From UBA9620 sp965220695 (GTDB lineage Bacteria > Acidobacteriota > Vicinamibacteria > Vicinamibacterales > UBA8438), in NCBI GenBank assembly GCA_965220695.1, contig OZ244838.1:186001-250000 (forward strand): a DNA stretch of 64,000 nt, in the 5' to 3' direction. Each line of letters opens with the position of its first letter. Positions within the stretch are counted from its first letter, which is position 1. Under the pieces are notes generated by a model. That model was not told where the DNA came from. It did no database searches and saw only the letters and a program-made list of their open reading frames with translations. Position numbers and translations under genes: made by a program. Shown here one piece after another: positions 8,763-17,640 of the stretch.

Positions 8763-8948
8763 GTGAACACGGGCAGGGCGGGTTCGGACCGGTCTGACGC
8801 TGGTGTCGGTCTGTGCGCTGTCCGGACACCGGCCTGCCGGAGTCGCGAGTGGTCACCGGGCGGCCGGCTGTCTTCTCGCGCCCGGGCGGCGCGACCGTGG
8901 CCGGCCGTAACGCCGTTGTTGTTCGCGACCATCTCCACTCGGTCCATG

Positions 8949-9024
8949 TGGTGGGCCCACCAGGATTCGAACCTGGGACAGACCGGTTATGAGCCGGCGG
9001 CTCTGACCGCTGAGCTATGGGCCC
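8949..9024 (-). tRNA. tRNA with CAU anticodon, probably tRNA-Ile2 (lysidine-modified) or elongator tRNA-Met
   Basis: A full cloverleaf of 76 bases reads on the minus strand: acceptor GGGCCCA/TGGGCCC, D arm GCTC..GAGC, anticodon stem GCCGG/CCGGT with loop CTCATAA, T arm with GGTTCGAATCC, and an encoded CCA. G1-C72 pairs normally, which excludes the initiator tRNA. C4-G69 and C5-G68 match the pairs that favour recognition by TilS in E. coli tRNA-Ile2, so an Ile (AUA) identity after lysidine modification is my preference, as inference. It lies 74 bases after rpoD on the same strand. Confidence 0.9.
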
Positions 9025-9098
9025 GCATGACTCGACACACCCCCGGGTTCGGGTGCACGCCTCCGTGCCGGTCGCTGCCGGCCGGTCGTTCGATCGAT

Positions 9099-10784
9099 CT
9101 ACGTACCCTCCAGGAATGCGCGCAGCCGTCGACTACGCGACGGGTGGCGAAGCTTGCGAAGCGCTTTGGCTTCGATCTGCCGGATCCGCTCACGGGTCAC
9201 GGCGAAATTCTGGCCCACCTCTTCCAGGGTGTGCTCGCTTCCGTCACCCACCCCGAACCGCATCTTGATCACTTTTTCCTCCCGCGGCGTCAGGGTGTGG
9301 AGCACGTTCTCGGTCTGTTCCTTCAGGTTGAGGTTGATGACGGCGTCGGCCGGAGAGACTTCCTGCCGATCTTCGATGAAATCTCCGAGATGACTGTCTT
9401 CCTCTTCTCCGATCGGCGTCTCCAGGGAAATTGGCTCCTGAGCGATCTTGAGTACCTTCCGGACCTTCGAGACCGGAATGTCCATCCGCTGAGCGATTTC
9501 TTCCGAGGTGGGTTCCCGGCCGTATTCCTGCACAAGCGCGCGTGAGGTGCGGATCAACTTGTTGATCGTCTCGATCATGTGGACCGGAATCCTGATCGTC
9601 CGCGCCTGATCGGCAATGGCGCGCGTGATCGCCTGTCGAATCCACCAGGTGGCATACGTCGAGAACTTGTACCCGCGGCGATATTCGAACTTGTCCACCG
9701 CCTTCATCAGCCCGATGTTGCCTTCCTGGATCAGGTCGAGAAACTGCAGGCCGCGATTGGTGTATTTCTTGGCGATCGAGACGACCAATCTCAGATTGGC
9801 CTCGACCAGTTCCTTCTTCGCCAGCTCGGCCAGCATTTCACCGCGCATGATGGTGTACAGCGTGCGGTCGATTGCTGGAACCGTCATCTCCAGTGCTTCT
9901 GCGCGTTTCCGGATTTCAGCCCGCAGTTCGCGCTGCCGCCGGGTAACGCGACGTTTGTCCTCATCCCTGACGCGGTGACGGCTCTTGAGCTGGCGGTCGA
10001 GGCGATCGTTCTCGCGCTGCAGATCCCGGACCGCTTCGGCGGTGACCTTGGCGTCGTTGATGAGGCGCCGCTTGACCGGTTCCGTGAAATCGATGTTCCT
10101 GATCAACCGCGAGAGTTTCACCTGCGTTCTGAGCAGCTTGCGGTAGTTGAGCCGATACCGTCTCTTTTCGCGTTTGGAGATGGCGCCGAGCATCTCCTGC
10201 CAGCTGATCACCTCGGCGCGGGTCGTCCGGATGAGCTCGGTCTGCGTCATGACGTCCGAGGCACGGCGCTTGAGCCGTTCATCGGTGAAGTCGTCGTCGT
10301 GAAACACGACCAGTTCGCGCACGGCGCGGTCACCGGCCTGCACCTGTTCCCCCATGTGCACGACCGCCGCGGCGACCGTCGGCATGCGGGTGATGGCCTT
10401 GATGATCGACAGCTTGCCTCGTTCGATCCGCTTGGCAATGGCTACCTCGCCCTCGCGGGTCAGCAACGGCACGGTGCCCATTTCGCGCAGGTACATCCTG
10501 ACCGGATCGTTGGTCTTGTCGATGGCGCTCGGTGTCAGGTCCAGCTCGACATCGTCTGAACCTTCACCGCGTCGGTCGAGAAGCTTGTCTTCCCGGTACT
10601 TCTGTTCCGAGTCGACGACTTCGATGCCGTGGTTGCCGAACGCGGTGAACAGATCGTCCAGCTCGTCGGACTTGGTGATCTCCGGGGGGAGTATCTCGTT
10701 CACCTCTTCATAGAGGAGATACCCCTTTTCCTTTCCGATCTGGATGAGCTGTCGTACTTCGTCGTATTTTTCTTCGAGCGACAA
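9099..10784 (-). CDS. rpoD: RpoD, primary sigma-70 factor
   Basis: Housekeeping sigma factor of 561 residues. All regions are visible in order: region 1.1 (residues 1-70), region 1.2 with DPVRMYLREMGTVPLLTREG, a charged non-conserved insert, region 2 with RLVVSIAKKYTNRGLQFLDL and KFSTYATWWIRQAITRAI (core binding and -10 recognition), region 3, and region 4 with REEKVIKMRFGVGDG and RERIRQIEAKALRKLRHPSR (-35 recognition). The start is TTG at 10784, set by GGAGGA six bases upstream. It follows dnaG by 67 bases, the usual dnaG-rpoD arrangement of the macromolecular synthesis operon; rpsU is not present. Confidence 0.97.
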   Translation of the reverse strand: MSLEEKYDEVRQLIQIGKEKGYLLYEEVNEILPPEITKSDELDDLFTAFGNHGIEVVDSEQKYREDKLLDRRGEGSDDVELDLTPSAIDKTNDPVRMYLREMGTVPLLTREGEVAIAKRIERGKLSIIKAITRMPTVAAAVVHMGEQVQAGDRAVRELVVFHDDDFTDERLKRRASDVMTQTELIRTTRAEVISWQEMLGAISKREKRRYRLNYRKLLRTQVKLSRLIRNIDFTEPVKRRLINDAKVTAEAVRDLQRENDRLDRQLKSRHRVRDEDKRRVTRRQRELRAEIRKRAEALEMTVPAIDRTLYTIMRGEMLAELAKKELVEANLRLVVSIAKKYTNRGLQFLDLIQEGNIGLMKAVDKFEYRRGYKFSTYATWWIRQAITRAIADQARTIRIPVHMIETINKLIRTSRALVQEYGREPTSEEIAQRMDIPVSKVRKVLKIAQEPISLETPIGEEEDSHLGDFIEDRQEVSPADAVINLNLKEQTENVLHTLTPREEKVIKMRFGVGDGSEHTLEEVGQNFAVTRERIRQIEAKALRKLRHPSRSRRLRAFLEGT

Positions 10785-10851
10785 GAGCGTTCCTCCCCGG
10801 TGGTCTATCCGCCGTGTCGACTGCTCCGATGGTGTCGGACGTGACCGATCG

Positions 10852-12615
10852 TCACGACCGCAAAGATTCGCGTTTGGTCAACAGATCCTGTTTCTTCTGC
10901 AAAAGCAGGTCTATCTCGGCCCGCGCCGCGTCGGTATTGAGTTCCTGACACTGGTCGATCTTCTGTTGCAGCGATTTGAGTTGGCGTTCGACGCCGAGCT
11001 GTTTGAGCGTGTTCGCGCAATCGGCGACGGAAAGCGACGGGCGGTCGCCGCCCGCTACGGACGTCATCCAGTCTGCTTCCTCTTTGCTTAGACGTTCACG
11101 CAACGTGTCCGGAACGGAGTCGATCGGCCAGTCGGTCAACGACCGCGCGGTGCTCAGAATCGGCGCCGTCGTCAGGCCGCCGAGGTCGTTGTCGGTCAGC
11201 GACGCGGCGGCCTCCAGGGCCGCCGACGTATCGCGGCATAACGCCCAGATCAGCCCTTTCTCCGCGGTTGTGACCTGACGACTCGTCGCGATCTGACGAT
11301 CGTCGACCTTGGTCCGCCGCGCGACCGCCGCCTTTCGAATCTCGGTCCGGGCGACCTCTTCCATGATTCCCGCCCGATGCGCGAGCCGATCCGCGAACCG
11401 ATCTCGCGATGCGGCATCAGGGATTCTGGCTGCGACCTGGAGCATGCGATTCAGAAACTCACGGTGGTGGTCGTCTCGGGTCAGGTCGCGTTGCGCAGCC
11501 TCCCGATCCAGTAAGTATCCCAGATATGGCCGCGAAGTGCGGAGTTTTTCCTGATATCTGGCTGCACCGTGCCTCCGAATACAGATATCGGGATCTTCGC
11601 CGTCTTCCAGCAGTGCCACATTGACCTGCAGTCCGGCCGCCAGCAAGAGCTCCCCGGAGCGCGCCGACGCTCCAACTCCGGCCTGATCGGGGTCAAAGCT
11701 CAGGATCACTTTCGAGGTGAATCGTTTGAGCAGCCGCACCTGCTGTTCGTTCACCGCGGTGCCGCATACGGCAACTACGGGCCGGACCCCGGACTGCAGC
11801 GCCTGTGCAAAGTCGAAGTATCCCTCGACGAGTACGGCATAGCCGCTGTCGCGGATGGCGCTCTTCGAAAGATGCAGTCCGTAGAGTGTCCTGGACTTCG
11901 AGTAGATGGCAGTCTCCGGCGAATTCAGATACTTGGGCTGCTGGTCGGGTTGCAGCGCGCGCGCGCCGAACGCGATCACCGAGCCGGCATCGCGGGAAAT
12001 CGGGATGACGAGGCGGTTGCGAAAACGGTCTGCCAGGGGGCGCCCGTCGCGGACCGCAGCCAGTCCGCTGCGAACGAGGAATTCGTCCGAGAATCCCCGG
12101 GCGCGCAGGTGCGTGACGAGGCTGTTCCCGGTCGCCGGGGCGAACCCCAATCCGAGCCGGTCGATCGTCTCGCCGCTTACGTCCCTGGACTGCAGATGTT
12201 CTCGCGCCTGCCGGCCGCCGGGCTCGGCGAGATGCGTCCTGAAAAACTGGGTAGCCTCCTCGTGCACGGTCAGCAGCGATTCCCGCTCCGCGTCCGCGGC
12301 GGGGTCTCGCTGCGTGTCCGGTTCCGGCACCTGGACTCCGAAGCGCTGGGCCAGTTGCTGCACCGCGTCCTGGAAGCCGAGCTTGTCGTGCAGTTCGATG
12401 AACTTGAGGACATCGCCGGCGACGCCACAGCCGAAGCAATGAAAGAACCCCTTGTCGGGGTGGACGTGGAATGACGGCGTCTTTTCCCGATGGAACGGAC
12501 ACAGGCCCCGGTAACTGGCGCCAGCTTTCTTCAGCGGGACATGGTCCTGCACAACCTGGACGATGTCGGCCTGTGCTTTGAGGTCGTCAATGAACGATTG
12601 TGGAAACAGGCCCAT
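10852..12615 (-). CDS. dnaG: DnaG, DNA primase
   Basis: Makes RNA primers for replication (587 residues). The N-terminal CHC2 zinc-binding domain is complete: GLCPFHREKTPSFHVHPDKG then FHCFGCGVAGDVLKFI. The catalytic core has the motif GFAPATGNSL and the TOPRIM domain with LVEGYFDFAQALQSG and ILSFDPDQAGVGA, giving the acidic metal-binding residues. The C-terminal part (about 430 onward) is a helical DnaB-interaction region of low conservation ending in a basic helix, KKQDLLTKRESLRS. It lies 36 bases after mutS2 and 67 before rpoD, all on the minus strand. Confidence 0.96.
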   Translation of the reverse strand: MGLFPQSFIDDLKAQADIVQVVQDHVPLKKAGASYRGLCPFHREKTPSFHVHPDKGFFHCFGCGVAGDVLKFIELHDKLGFQDAVQQLAQRFGVQVPEPDTQRDPAADAERESLLTVHEEATQFFRTHLAEPGGRQAREHLQSRDVSGETIDRLGLGFAPATGNSLVTHLRARGFSDEFLVRSGLAAVRDGRPLADRFRNRLVIPISRDAGSVIAFGARALQPDQQPKYLNSPETAIYSKSRTLYGLHLSKSAIRDSGYAVLVEGYFDFAQALQSGVRPVVAVCGTAVNEQQVRLLKRFTSKVILSFDPDQAGVGASARSGELLLAAGLQVNVALLEDGEDPDICIRRHGAARYQEKLRTSRPYLGYLLDREAAQRDLTRDDHHREFLNRMLQVAARIPDAASRDRFADRLAHRAGIMEEVARTEIRKAAVARRTKVDDRQIATSRQVTTAEKGLIWALCRDTSAALEAAASLTDNDLGGLTTAPILSTARSLTDWPIDSVPDTLRERLSKEEADWMTSVAGGDRPSLSVADCANTLKQLGVERQLKSLQQKIDQCQELNTDAARAEIDLLLQKKQDLLTKRESLRS

Positions 12616-12651
12616 GTCAGCGCCGCGTGCCGAGACGTTGTCCGCGGGTGT

Positions 12652-15120
12652 TCATTCCTTCAGCTCCGCGACCGTGACCCCGGCGCCGCCGTCGTCCGGC
12701 GCGGCGGGTGAGGCGCGGACAACCAGGGGGTGCCCATTCAGAAACTCGTTGATCGCGCGACGCAACTGACCGGTGCCGTGTCCGTGGATGAACCGCACGA
12801 GGCGCAGCTCCCCCATGAGCGCCTGATCCAGATGTTTCCCGGCCCTTTCCAGGGCTTCGTCAACTCGGCACCCGATCAGATTCAGCTCGTCGAGCCGGCC
12901 GGCCGGTGGTGCGACCTGAATCGCGACGTGACTCTGCGGTTCGACCGGTGCCGCGGGCGATCCGATGACCTCCAGCGATGCGAAGGGGACGCGGATCCGT
13001 TTTCCGCGCACCTCGACCTCCGCTTCGGTACACCGCACGGATCGTACTGAACCCTCGATTCCCAGCGCCGACACCGTGACCTGCGCGCCCGGGGTGACGG
13101 CGATCCGCGAGCGGGTATCGGGACTGGCGGCACGCGGCTCAGGTTCGTCCGGCCGGCGGCGCTGCGCCACCGCGTCGAGCGCCGCATGGGCGACGCGGCG
13201 CAGATCGCCGCTGTCACCGGTCGGCAGCGCCGGAGCGTGCTGACGTGCGCGTTGCGCCATCTGCCGTTCAATGGCGGTGGCCCTGTCGCGAAGGGCACTG
13301 ACTACCCCCTCGATCTCCTCGCGGGCGGTCCGCAGTTGCGCGTTGATCGATTGGGTGAGCTGGGCGCGCCCCGCTTCCTCGCGCTGCGTGAGTTCAGCCT
13401 CGCGGGCGTCCACCTGAACCGACCGCGCCGCCAGGTCGGCCTGTTGCCGTTCCAGCTCTCGGCGTACTTCCTCGCGTTGCCGCCGGTCTGCCTCAACCTG
13501 CGCCAGGTGGTCGGCCAGCAACGCTTCCCGCTCGCTGCGCAACGCGGCGGCCGTGTCGATGATATGGGGAGCCAGCCCCAGGCGCCGCGCGATTTCGAGC
13601 GCGAGGCTGCGCCCCGCCGAGCCATACACCAGCCGATAGGTAGGTGCGAACGTGTCAGGGTCGAATCCGAATGCGGCGCACCCGACCCCCTCGGTCGTGG
13701 CGCCGTAGGCCTTGAGCACGTCATCGTGCGTGGCCGCGACGACGTGGGCGCCGCGCTGTCGAAAATGCTCGACCACGGCGCGTCCAAGCGCGCCGCCCTC
13801 CACCGGGTCGGTGCCGGCCCCCACCTCATCGAGCAGAATGAGCGCCGGGGGAGACAGCCGGCGGTCCATCTCCACGATGTTCGCAACGTGGCCCGAGAAC
13901 GTGCTGAGGTTGGCGCTGATCGATTGCTGGTCACCGATATCGGCGAAGACCGATCGGAACACCGGTACCCGCGACCCCGGCGCCGCCGGAATATGGAGAC
14001 CCGACTGCGCCATCAACGCCAGAAGCCCCGCCGTCTTCAAGGCCACGGTCTTGCCGCCGGTGTTCGGACCGGTCACGATCAGCGCACGCGTCGGCGGGGA
14101 CATCAGGATGTCCACGGGCACCGGTTCGGCGGGCATGTCGTCCCTGACCGGTGTGCCGAGCCGGCTCGCCACGGCGCGCATCAGCAGCGGATGTCGAGCG
14201 CTGCGCAGTTCGAATGTCTGGTCGTTGGCGATCCGAGGCTCGACGCCGTCGACGGCGACGGCAAACGCGGCCCGGGCCTGAAGCATGTCGAGATCGGTAC
14301 CGACCGTCAGCGTGCGCTGCAGGTCGGCGGCGCGGCGTCTGAACGCCGTCGAGAGAGCCAGCAACACTCGACGCGTCTCCTGCCGGTCCTTCTCTTCCAG
14401 CGCCACGATCTCGTTGTTGATGTCAACGGTGCTGAGCGGCTCGAGGAACAGGCTGGCGCCGCTCGATGAGCTCCCGTGGACGATGCCGGGAATGGCGTTG
14501 CGGTGCTCGGAACGCACAATCAGCACGAATCGTCCGTTGCGTTCGCTGACCACCTGTTCCTGGAGGTACCGGGCGGTGTCCCGACCTCGCAGGTAGGCCT
14601 CGAGGTTGCTGCGCAGCCGGTTGCGTTGCTTGCGCAGCCGGTCGCGGATGGTCTTCAGTTCCGGACTTGCGTCATCGGCGATCGCTCCGGAGCCGTCTAC
14701 CTGCTTGCGGACGTCGGCGCATTCGCGCCCCCAGGTCGCGCATCTGCCAGCGATCGCCGACAGCGCGGGGTACGGTTCTCCGCCGCCGGCCGCCAGCGAT
14801 CTGCTGACACGTTCGACCGAGCCGAGGAAGTCGGCCAGGCTGAGGAGTTGCCGCGGTTCGAGCGGTTGCGCCTCGATGGCCAGCGCCGCCAGGGTCTCGT
14901 CGAGGATGTCCGGTGCCACGAGCGGCAGCGCGCCGTTCGCCGTCACGAAGCGCACCGCCTCGGTCGTGTGCGCCAGCGCCGTCTGGACGGCGCGGGGATC
15001 GGTCAGCGGACGCAGGCGGGCGAGGGCCTCTGCGCCCAGCGGTGTGAGCGCGTAACTTCCCACGGCCTCCACGATTCGGTCGAACTCGAGGGCGGTCAGC
15101 GTTCCTGTGTGCATCGACAT
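12652..15120 (-). CDS. mutS2: MutS2, Smr-domain MutS-like ATPase
   Basis: An 822-residue MutS paralogue. It lacks the mismatch-binding N-terminal domain of MutS1 and starts with the core/lever region. The ABC-type ATPase has Walker A IVTGPNTGGKTVALKTAG, the following GDQQSISANLSTFSGH and Walker B ALILLDEVGAGTDPVEG. A long charged coiled coil (about 510-640) follows, and a C-terminal Smr nuclease-type domain with DELNLIGCRVDEAL and IHGHGTGQLRRAI ends the protein. MutS2 proteins have been linked to suppression of recombination and, in Bacillus, to rescue of collided ribosomes. Two ATGs two codons apart (15120, 15114) are both plausible starts. Confidence 0.95.
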   Translation of the reverse strand: MSMHTGTLTALEFDRIVEAVGSYALTPLGAEALARLRPLTDPRAVQTALAHTTEAVRFVTANGALPLVAPDILDETLAALAIEAQPLEPRQLLSLADFLGSVERVSRSLAAGGGEPYPALSAIAGRCATWGRECADVRKQVDGSGAIADDASPELKTIRDRLRKQRNRLRSNLEAYLRGRDTARYLQEQVVSERNGRFVLIVRSEHRNAIPGIVHGSSSSGASLFLEPLSTVDINNEIVALEEKDRQETRRVLLALSTAFRRRAADLQRTLTVGTDLDMLQARAAFAVAVDGVEPRIANDQTFELRSARHPLLMRAVASRLGTPVRDDMPAEPVPVDILMSPPTRALIVTGPNTGGKTVALKTAGLLALMAQSGLHIPAAPGSRVPVFRSVFADIGDQQSISANLSTFSGHVANIVEMDRRLSPPALILLDEVGAGTDPVEGGALGRAVVEHFRQRGAHVVAATHDDVLKAYGATTEGVGCAAFGFDPDTFAPTYRLVYGSAGRSLALEIARRLGLAPHIIDTAAALRSEREALLADHLAQVEADRRQREEVRRELERQQADLAARSVQVDAREAELTQREEAGRAQLTQSINAQLRTAREEIEGVVSALRDRATAIERQMAQRARQHAPALPTGDSGDLRRVAHAALDAVAQRRRPDEPEPRAASPDTRSRIAVTPGAQVTVSALGIEGSVRSVRCTEAEVEVRGKRIRVPFASLEVIGSPAAPVEPQSHVAIQVAPPAGRLDELNLIGCRVDEALERAGKHLDQALMGELRLVRFIHGHGTGQLRRAINEFLNGHPLVVRASPAAPDDGGAGVTVAELKE

Positions 15121-15379
15121 GACCGAAGATGCCTGGCGACCGTGCGCCAGCGCGGCCGGACACTATCTGCGAGTACTACCCGCGACCGTCCCGGGTCCGG
15201 CCGTCGCAACACGGAACCGCGCGGATCGCATCGGGTGGCCCGGGCCGGACACGCCGGGCCGGGGCGGGCGACGTCTCCGATGCCGCGCAGTCCGTGTGAG
15301 ATGGGTGCGGACGATCCCCCCAGCCATACGCGTGCGGGAACCACCGGACTTCAAAACTATCACGGTCACGAGAAGACGC
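15121..15379. other. Intergenic region between larB and mutS2
   Basis: 259 bases without a supportable gene. It must hold the mutS2 promoter on the minus strand, but no convincing -35/-10 pair was seen. No repeat or RNA gene recognised. Confidence 0.4.
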
Positions 15380-16150
15380 TCAAGTTGCGTGGGTGAGATG
15401 GTTGATCTGGCTCGCGATGGCCGCCGCGCCGAAGCCGTTGTCGATGTTGACCACCGCCACGCCGGTCGCGCACGTGTTCAGCATGGACAGCAGGGCGGTG
15501 ATTCCGCCGAAGCTCGCGCCGTAGCCGACGCTCGTGGGAACCGCGATGACCGGTGTTGCGACGAGCCCGGCGACGACGCTGGGGAGGGCGCCCTCCATGC
15601 CGGCGACGACGATGAGCACCCGCGCCTGCTCCAGCCGGGTGCGGTCCGCCAACAGCCGGTGAAGACCCGCCACCCCGACATCGTAGAGTCGCTCGACCCG
15701 ATTCCCCATGACCTCGGCGGTCACGACCGCCTCCTCCGCGACAGGTTGATCCGAGGTGCCGCCCGACACGACCAGGATGGTGCCCTGTCCGGTCACCGCA
15801 GACTCGGTGGTGCGGCTGATGACCCGCGCCGGCGCGTGAAAGACGGCATCGTGTACTCGGTCGCGCACCGCCGCGTAGGCCTCCGCATTGGTCCGGGTGA
15901 CCAGGAGACGGTGTCCGGCCTCGACGATCGCGTGTGCAATCCGGGCCACCTGGTCGGGGGTCTTGCCTTCCCCGAAGATGACTTCCGGAAAGCCCTGGCG
16001 GATGGCCCGATGATGATCGACCCTCGCGAACCCCACGTCTTCGAAGGGGGCCTGCCGCATGTCGGCGGCCAGTTGTGCGCAGGCGGTGTCGACATCCACC
16101 TCGCCGATCCGTACCTGTTCGAGCAGGGTCTTCACTTGTGCGGGTCTCAT
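15380..16150 (-). CDS. larB: LarB, pyridinium-3,5-biscarboxylate synthase (AIR-carboxylase-like)
   Basis: PurE-like enzyme (256 residues from the preferred start). LarB carboxylates and hydrolyses nicotinic acid adenine dinucleotide, the first step of the nickel-pincer cofactor used by LarA-type racemases. The N-terminal family block has GFARVDHHRAIRQGFPEVIF and GEGKTPDQV, and the PurE-like domain has VVSGGTSDQPVAEEAVVTAE, VVAGMEGALPSVVAGL and VPTSVGYGASFGGITALLSM. ATG at 16150 begins MRPAQVKTLLEQV; sixteen extra in-frame codons upstream look non-coding. larC and larE are not in the window, so a pathway can only be assumed if they lie elsewhere. It faces away from citrate synthase; a TATGAT lies at about 16192-16197 on the minus strand. 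Confidence 0.88.
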   Translation of the reverse strand: MRPAQVKTLLEQVRIGEVDVDTACAQLAADMRQAPFEDVGFARVDHHRAIRQGFPEVIFGEGKTPDQVARIAHAIVEAGHRLLVTRTNAEAYAAVRDRVHDAVFHAPARVISRTTESAVTGQGTILVVSGGTSDQPVAEEAVVTAEVMGNRVERLYDVGVAGLHRLLADRTRLEQARVLIVVAGMEGALPSVVAGLVATPVIAVPTSVGYGASFGGITALLSMLNTCATGVAVVNIDNGFGAAAIASQINHLTHAT

Positions 16151-16297
16151 GCTGCTGCGGATTCCGGTCGCCGGCGTGCCGCGCCGCCCGGGTATCATAG
16201 GCGCTGTCCGCCTGACCTATCTTAACGGCTCGCTACCGGGTCGGGTGGAAGAAGCGCCGGCGAGTGCCCCGGGGCCGGCGGTGGAGTGAGGGCGACG

Positions 16298-17437
16298 ATG
16301 ACGACAAAGGCCGCGGCAACTGCGGGACTCGAGGGGGTCGTCGTGACCTCCTCAAGGCTCTGTTACATCGACGGGCAACGGGGAGTGCTCGCGTACCGCG
16401 GTCACGATATCCACGATCTGGCAAGGTCTGCAACCTTCGAGGAAGTCTGTTACCTGCTCTGGCATGGCCGCCTGCCGACCCGTGCCGAACTGGGCGACCT
16501 GCAGACCGAGCTCGCACGGTGGCGAGCGTTGCCGGCGCCGGTGGTCCGTCTCATGCGCTCGTTGCCGCCCGGCCACACGATGGATGCGGTTCGCACGCTC
16601 GTGTCCCTGCTGGGCCATCATGACCCGGATGCCGGTGACGATTCGCCGCGGGCAGCGCTCCGCAAGGCGGTGCGGATGACCGCGCAGGCCGGCACGCTGG
16701 TGGCGACGCTTGGCCGGATGTCGGCGGGCGGCGCGCCGGTCGATCCTGATCCGGTGCTCGGTCATGCAGCGAATTTTCTCTACGTGCTTACGGGCGAGCG
16801 CCCGACCGCACTGGCCACCCGGGCGTTCGATGTCGCCCTGATCCTGCACGCGGACCATGAATTCAATGCCTCGACGTTCGCGGCCCGTGTCGCTGCCGCC
16901 ACCCTGACCGATCTGCACTCCACCGTCGTGGCCGGCGTGGCGGCGCTGAAGGGTCCGTTGCACGGCGGCGCCAACGCCGAGGTGATGAAGATGCTGATTG
17001 CGATTGGCAAGGACGCCGACGACGAGCGGGTCGACACGGCGATCCGGGACATGCTTGATCGCAAGGAGCGAGTGCCCGGTTTCGGGCATCGGGTCTACCG
17101 CACGGAGGATCCTCGCGCGACCCACCTGCGTGAACTGTCCCGCGATCTGGGTGCACAGGCGGGCGATCGCCGATGGTTCGAGATGTCGCAGCGCATCGAG
17201 GCCGTGATGCAGCGTGAGACGCAGATCGACGCCAACGTCGACTTCTACTCGGCGTCGACCTATTACGTCCTGGGCATCGCTGTCGATCTCTTTACGCCGA
17301 TCTTCGTGGTCAGCCGTGTGGCAGGCTGGACGGCGCACGTGCTCGAGCAATACGCCAACAACCGGCTGATCAGACCACGGGCAGACTACACCGGTCCCGA
17401 ATATCCGCAGCAGTTCGTGCCGTTGGATCAACGGTGA
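16298..17437 (+). CDS. Citrate synthase or 2-methylcitrate synthase
   Basis: Type I citrate synthase fold, 379 residues. Catalytic residues are present: His in LKGPLHGGANAEV, His in VPGFGHRVYRTEDPR and Asp in IDANVDFYSASTYY. The short N-terminus (VTSSRLCYIDGQRGVLAYRG) and total length are typical of the group that includes both hexameric-independent citrate synthases and 2-methylcitrate synthases. No prpB/prpD neighbours argue for propionate metabolism, so a TCA-cycle role is the default, but sequence reading cannot separate the two. A GTG at 16286 is in frame; ATG 16298 gives the more usual start. A degenerate end of the dispersed repeat lies just after the stop (17443-17474). Confidence 0.9.
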   Translation: MTTKAAATAGLEGVVVTSSRLCYIDGQRGVLAYRGHDIHDLARSATFEEVCYLLWHGRLPTRAELGDLQTELARWRALPAPVVRLMRSLPPGHTMDAVRTLVSLLGHHDPDAGDDSPRAALRKAVRMTAQAGTLVATLGRMSAGGAPVDPDPVLGHAANFLYVLTGERPTALATRAFDVALILHADHEFNASTFAARVAAATLTDLHSTVVAGVAALKGPLHGGANAEVMKMLIAIGKDADDERVDTAIRDMLDRKERVPGFGHRVYRTEDPRATHLRELSRDLGAQAGDRRWFEMSQRIEAVMQRETQIDANVDFYSASTYYVLGIAVDLFTPIFVVSRVAGWTAHVLEQYANNRLIRPRADYTGPEYPQQFVPLDQR

Positions 17438-17442
17438 GCGGC

Positions 17443-17474
17443 ACGGCGACGTGGGGTCGTACCACGGGCTGCCG
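17443..17474 (-). repeat. Degenerate terminal repeat of the dispersed element (copy R2)
   Basis: On the minus strand this reads GGCAGCCCGTGGT-ACG-ACCCCACG. It keeps the GCAGCCCGTGG core and the inner GGT/ACC stem of the element ends. No second end was found nearby; it lies 6 bases after the citrate synthase stop, which is TGA, not TAG. Confidence 0.5.
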
Positions 17475-17491
17475 GGCGCCGGGGCTGACGC

Positions 17492-17640
17492 CGCAGTCTA
17501 TAATGGCGGTCCGGTCATGAACCAGCACGGTATCCGCATTTGGCAGGCATCGCAGTCTAAAGTGGCGCTCCGGCCATGAACCAGCGCGGCATCCGCATTT
17601 GGCAGGCATCGCAGTATATAGTGGCGCTCCGGTCATGAAC
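17492..17640 (+). repeat. 59-bp tandem repeat spanning the lepA start, with two 20-codon mini-ORFs
   Basis: Units begin at 17492, 17551 and 17610, each opening with CGCAGT, then a TA-rich box (TATAAT at 17499-17504, TCTAAAG, TATAGT at 17617-17622), GGCGCTCCGG and CATGAACCAG. The first two units are full 59-mers that differ at a few bases; the third merges into lepA. ATGs at 17517, 17576 and 17635 are each 59 bases apart. The first two open 20-codon frames whose TGA stops (17577-17579 and 17636-17638) overlap the following ATG as ATGA. The peptides begin MNQHGIRIWQASQ and MNQRGIRIWQASQ; LepA itself begins MNQSFIRNFSIIA, so the units look like diverged copies of the lepA 5' end. Confidence 0.85.

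Noticed and set aside
8683..8948. RNase P RNA or other structured RNA near the DUF164 gene
   Set aside because: No rnpB signature (such as GAGGAAAGTCCGGGC) on either strand; only one simple hairpin.
8949..9024. Initiator tRNA-fMet
   Set aside because: The G1-C72 pair is intact; initiators lack a Watson-Crick pair there.
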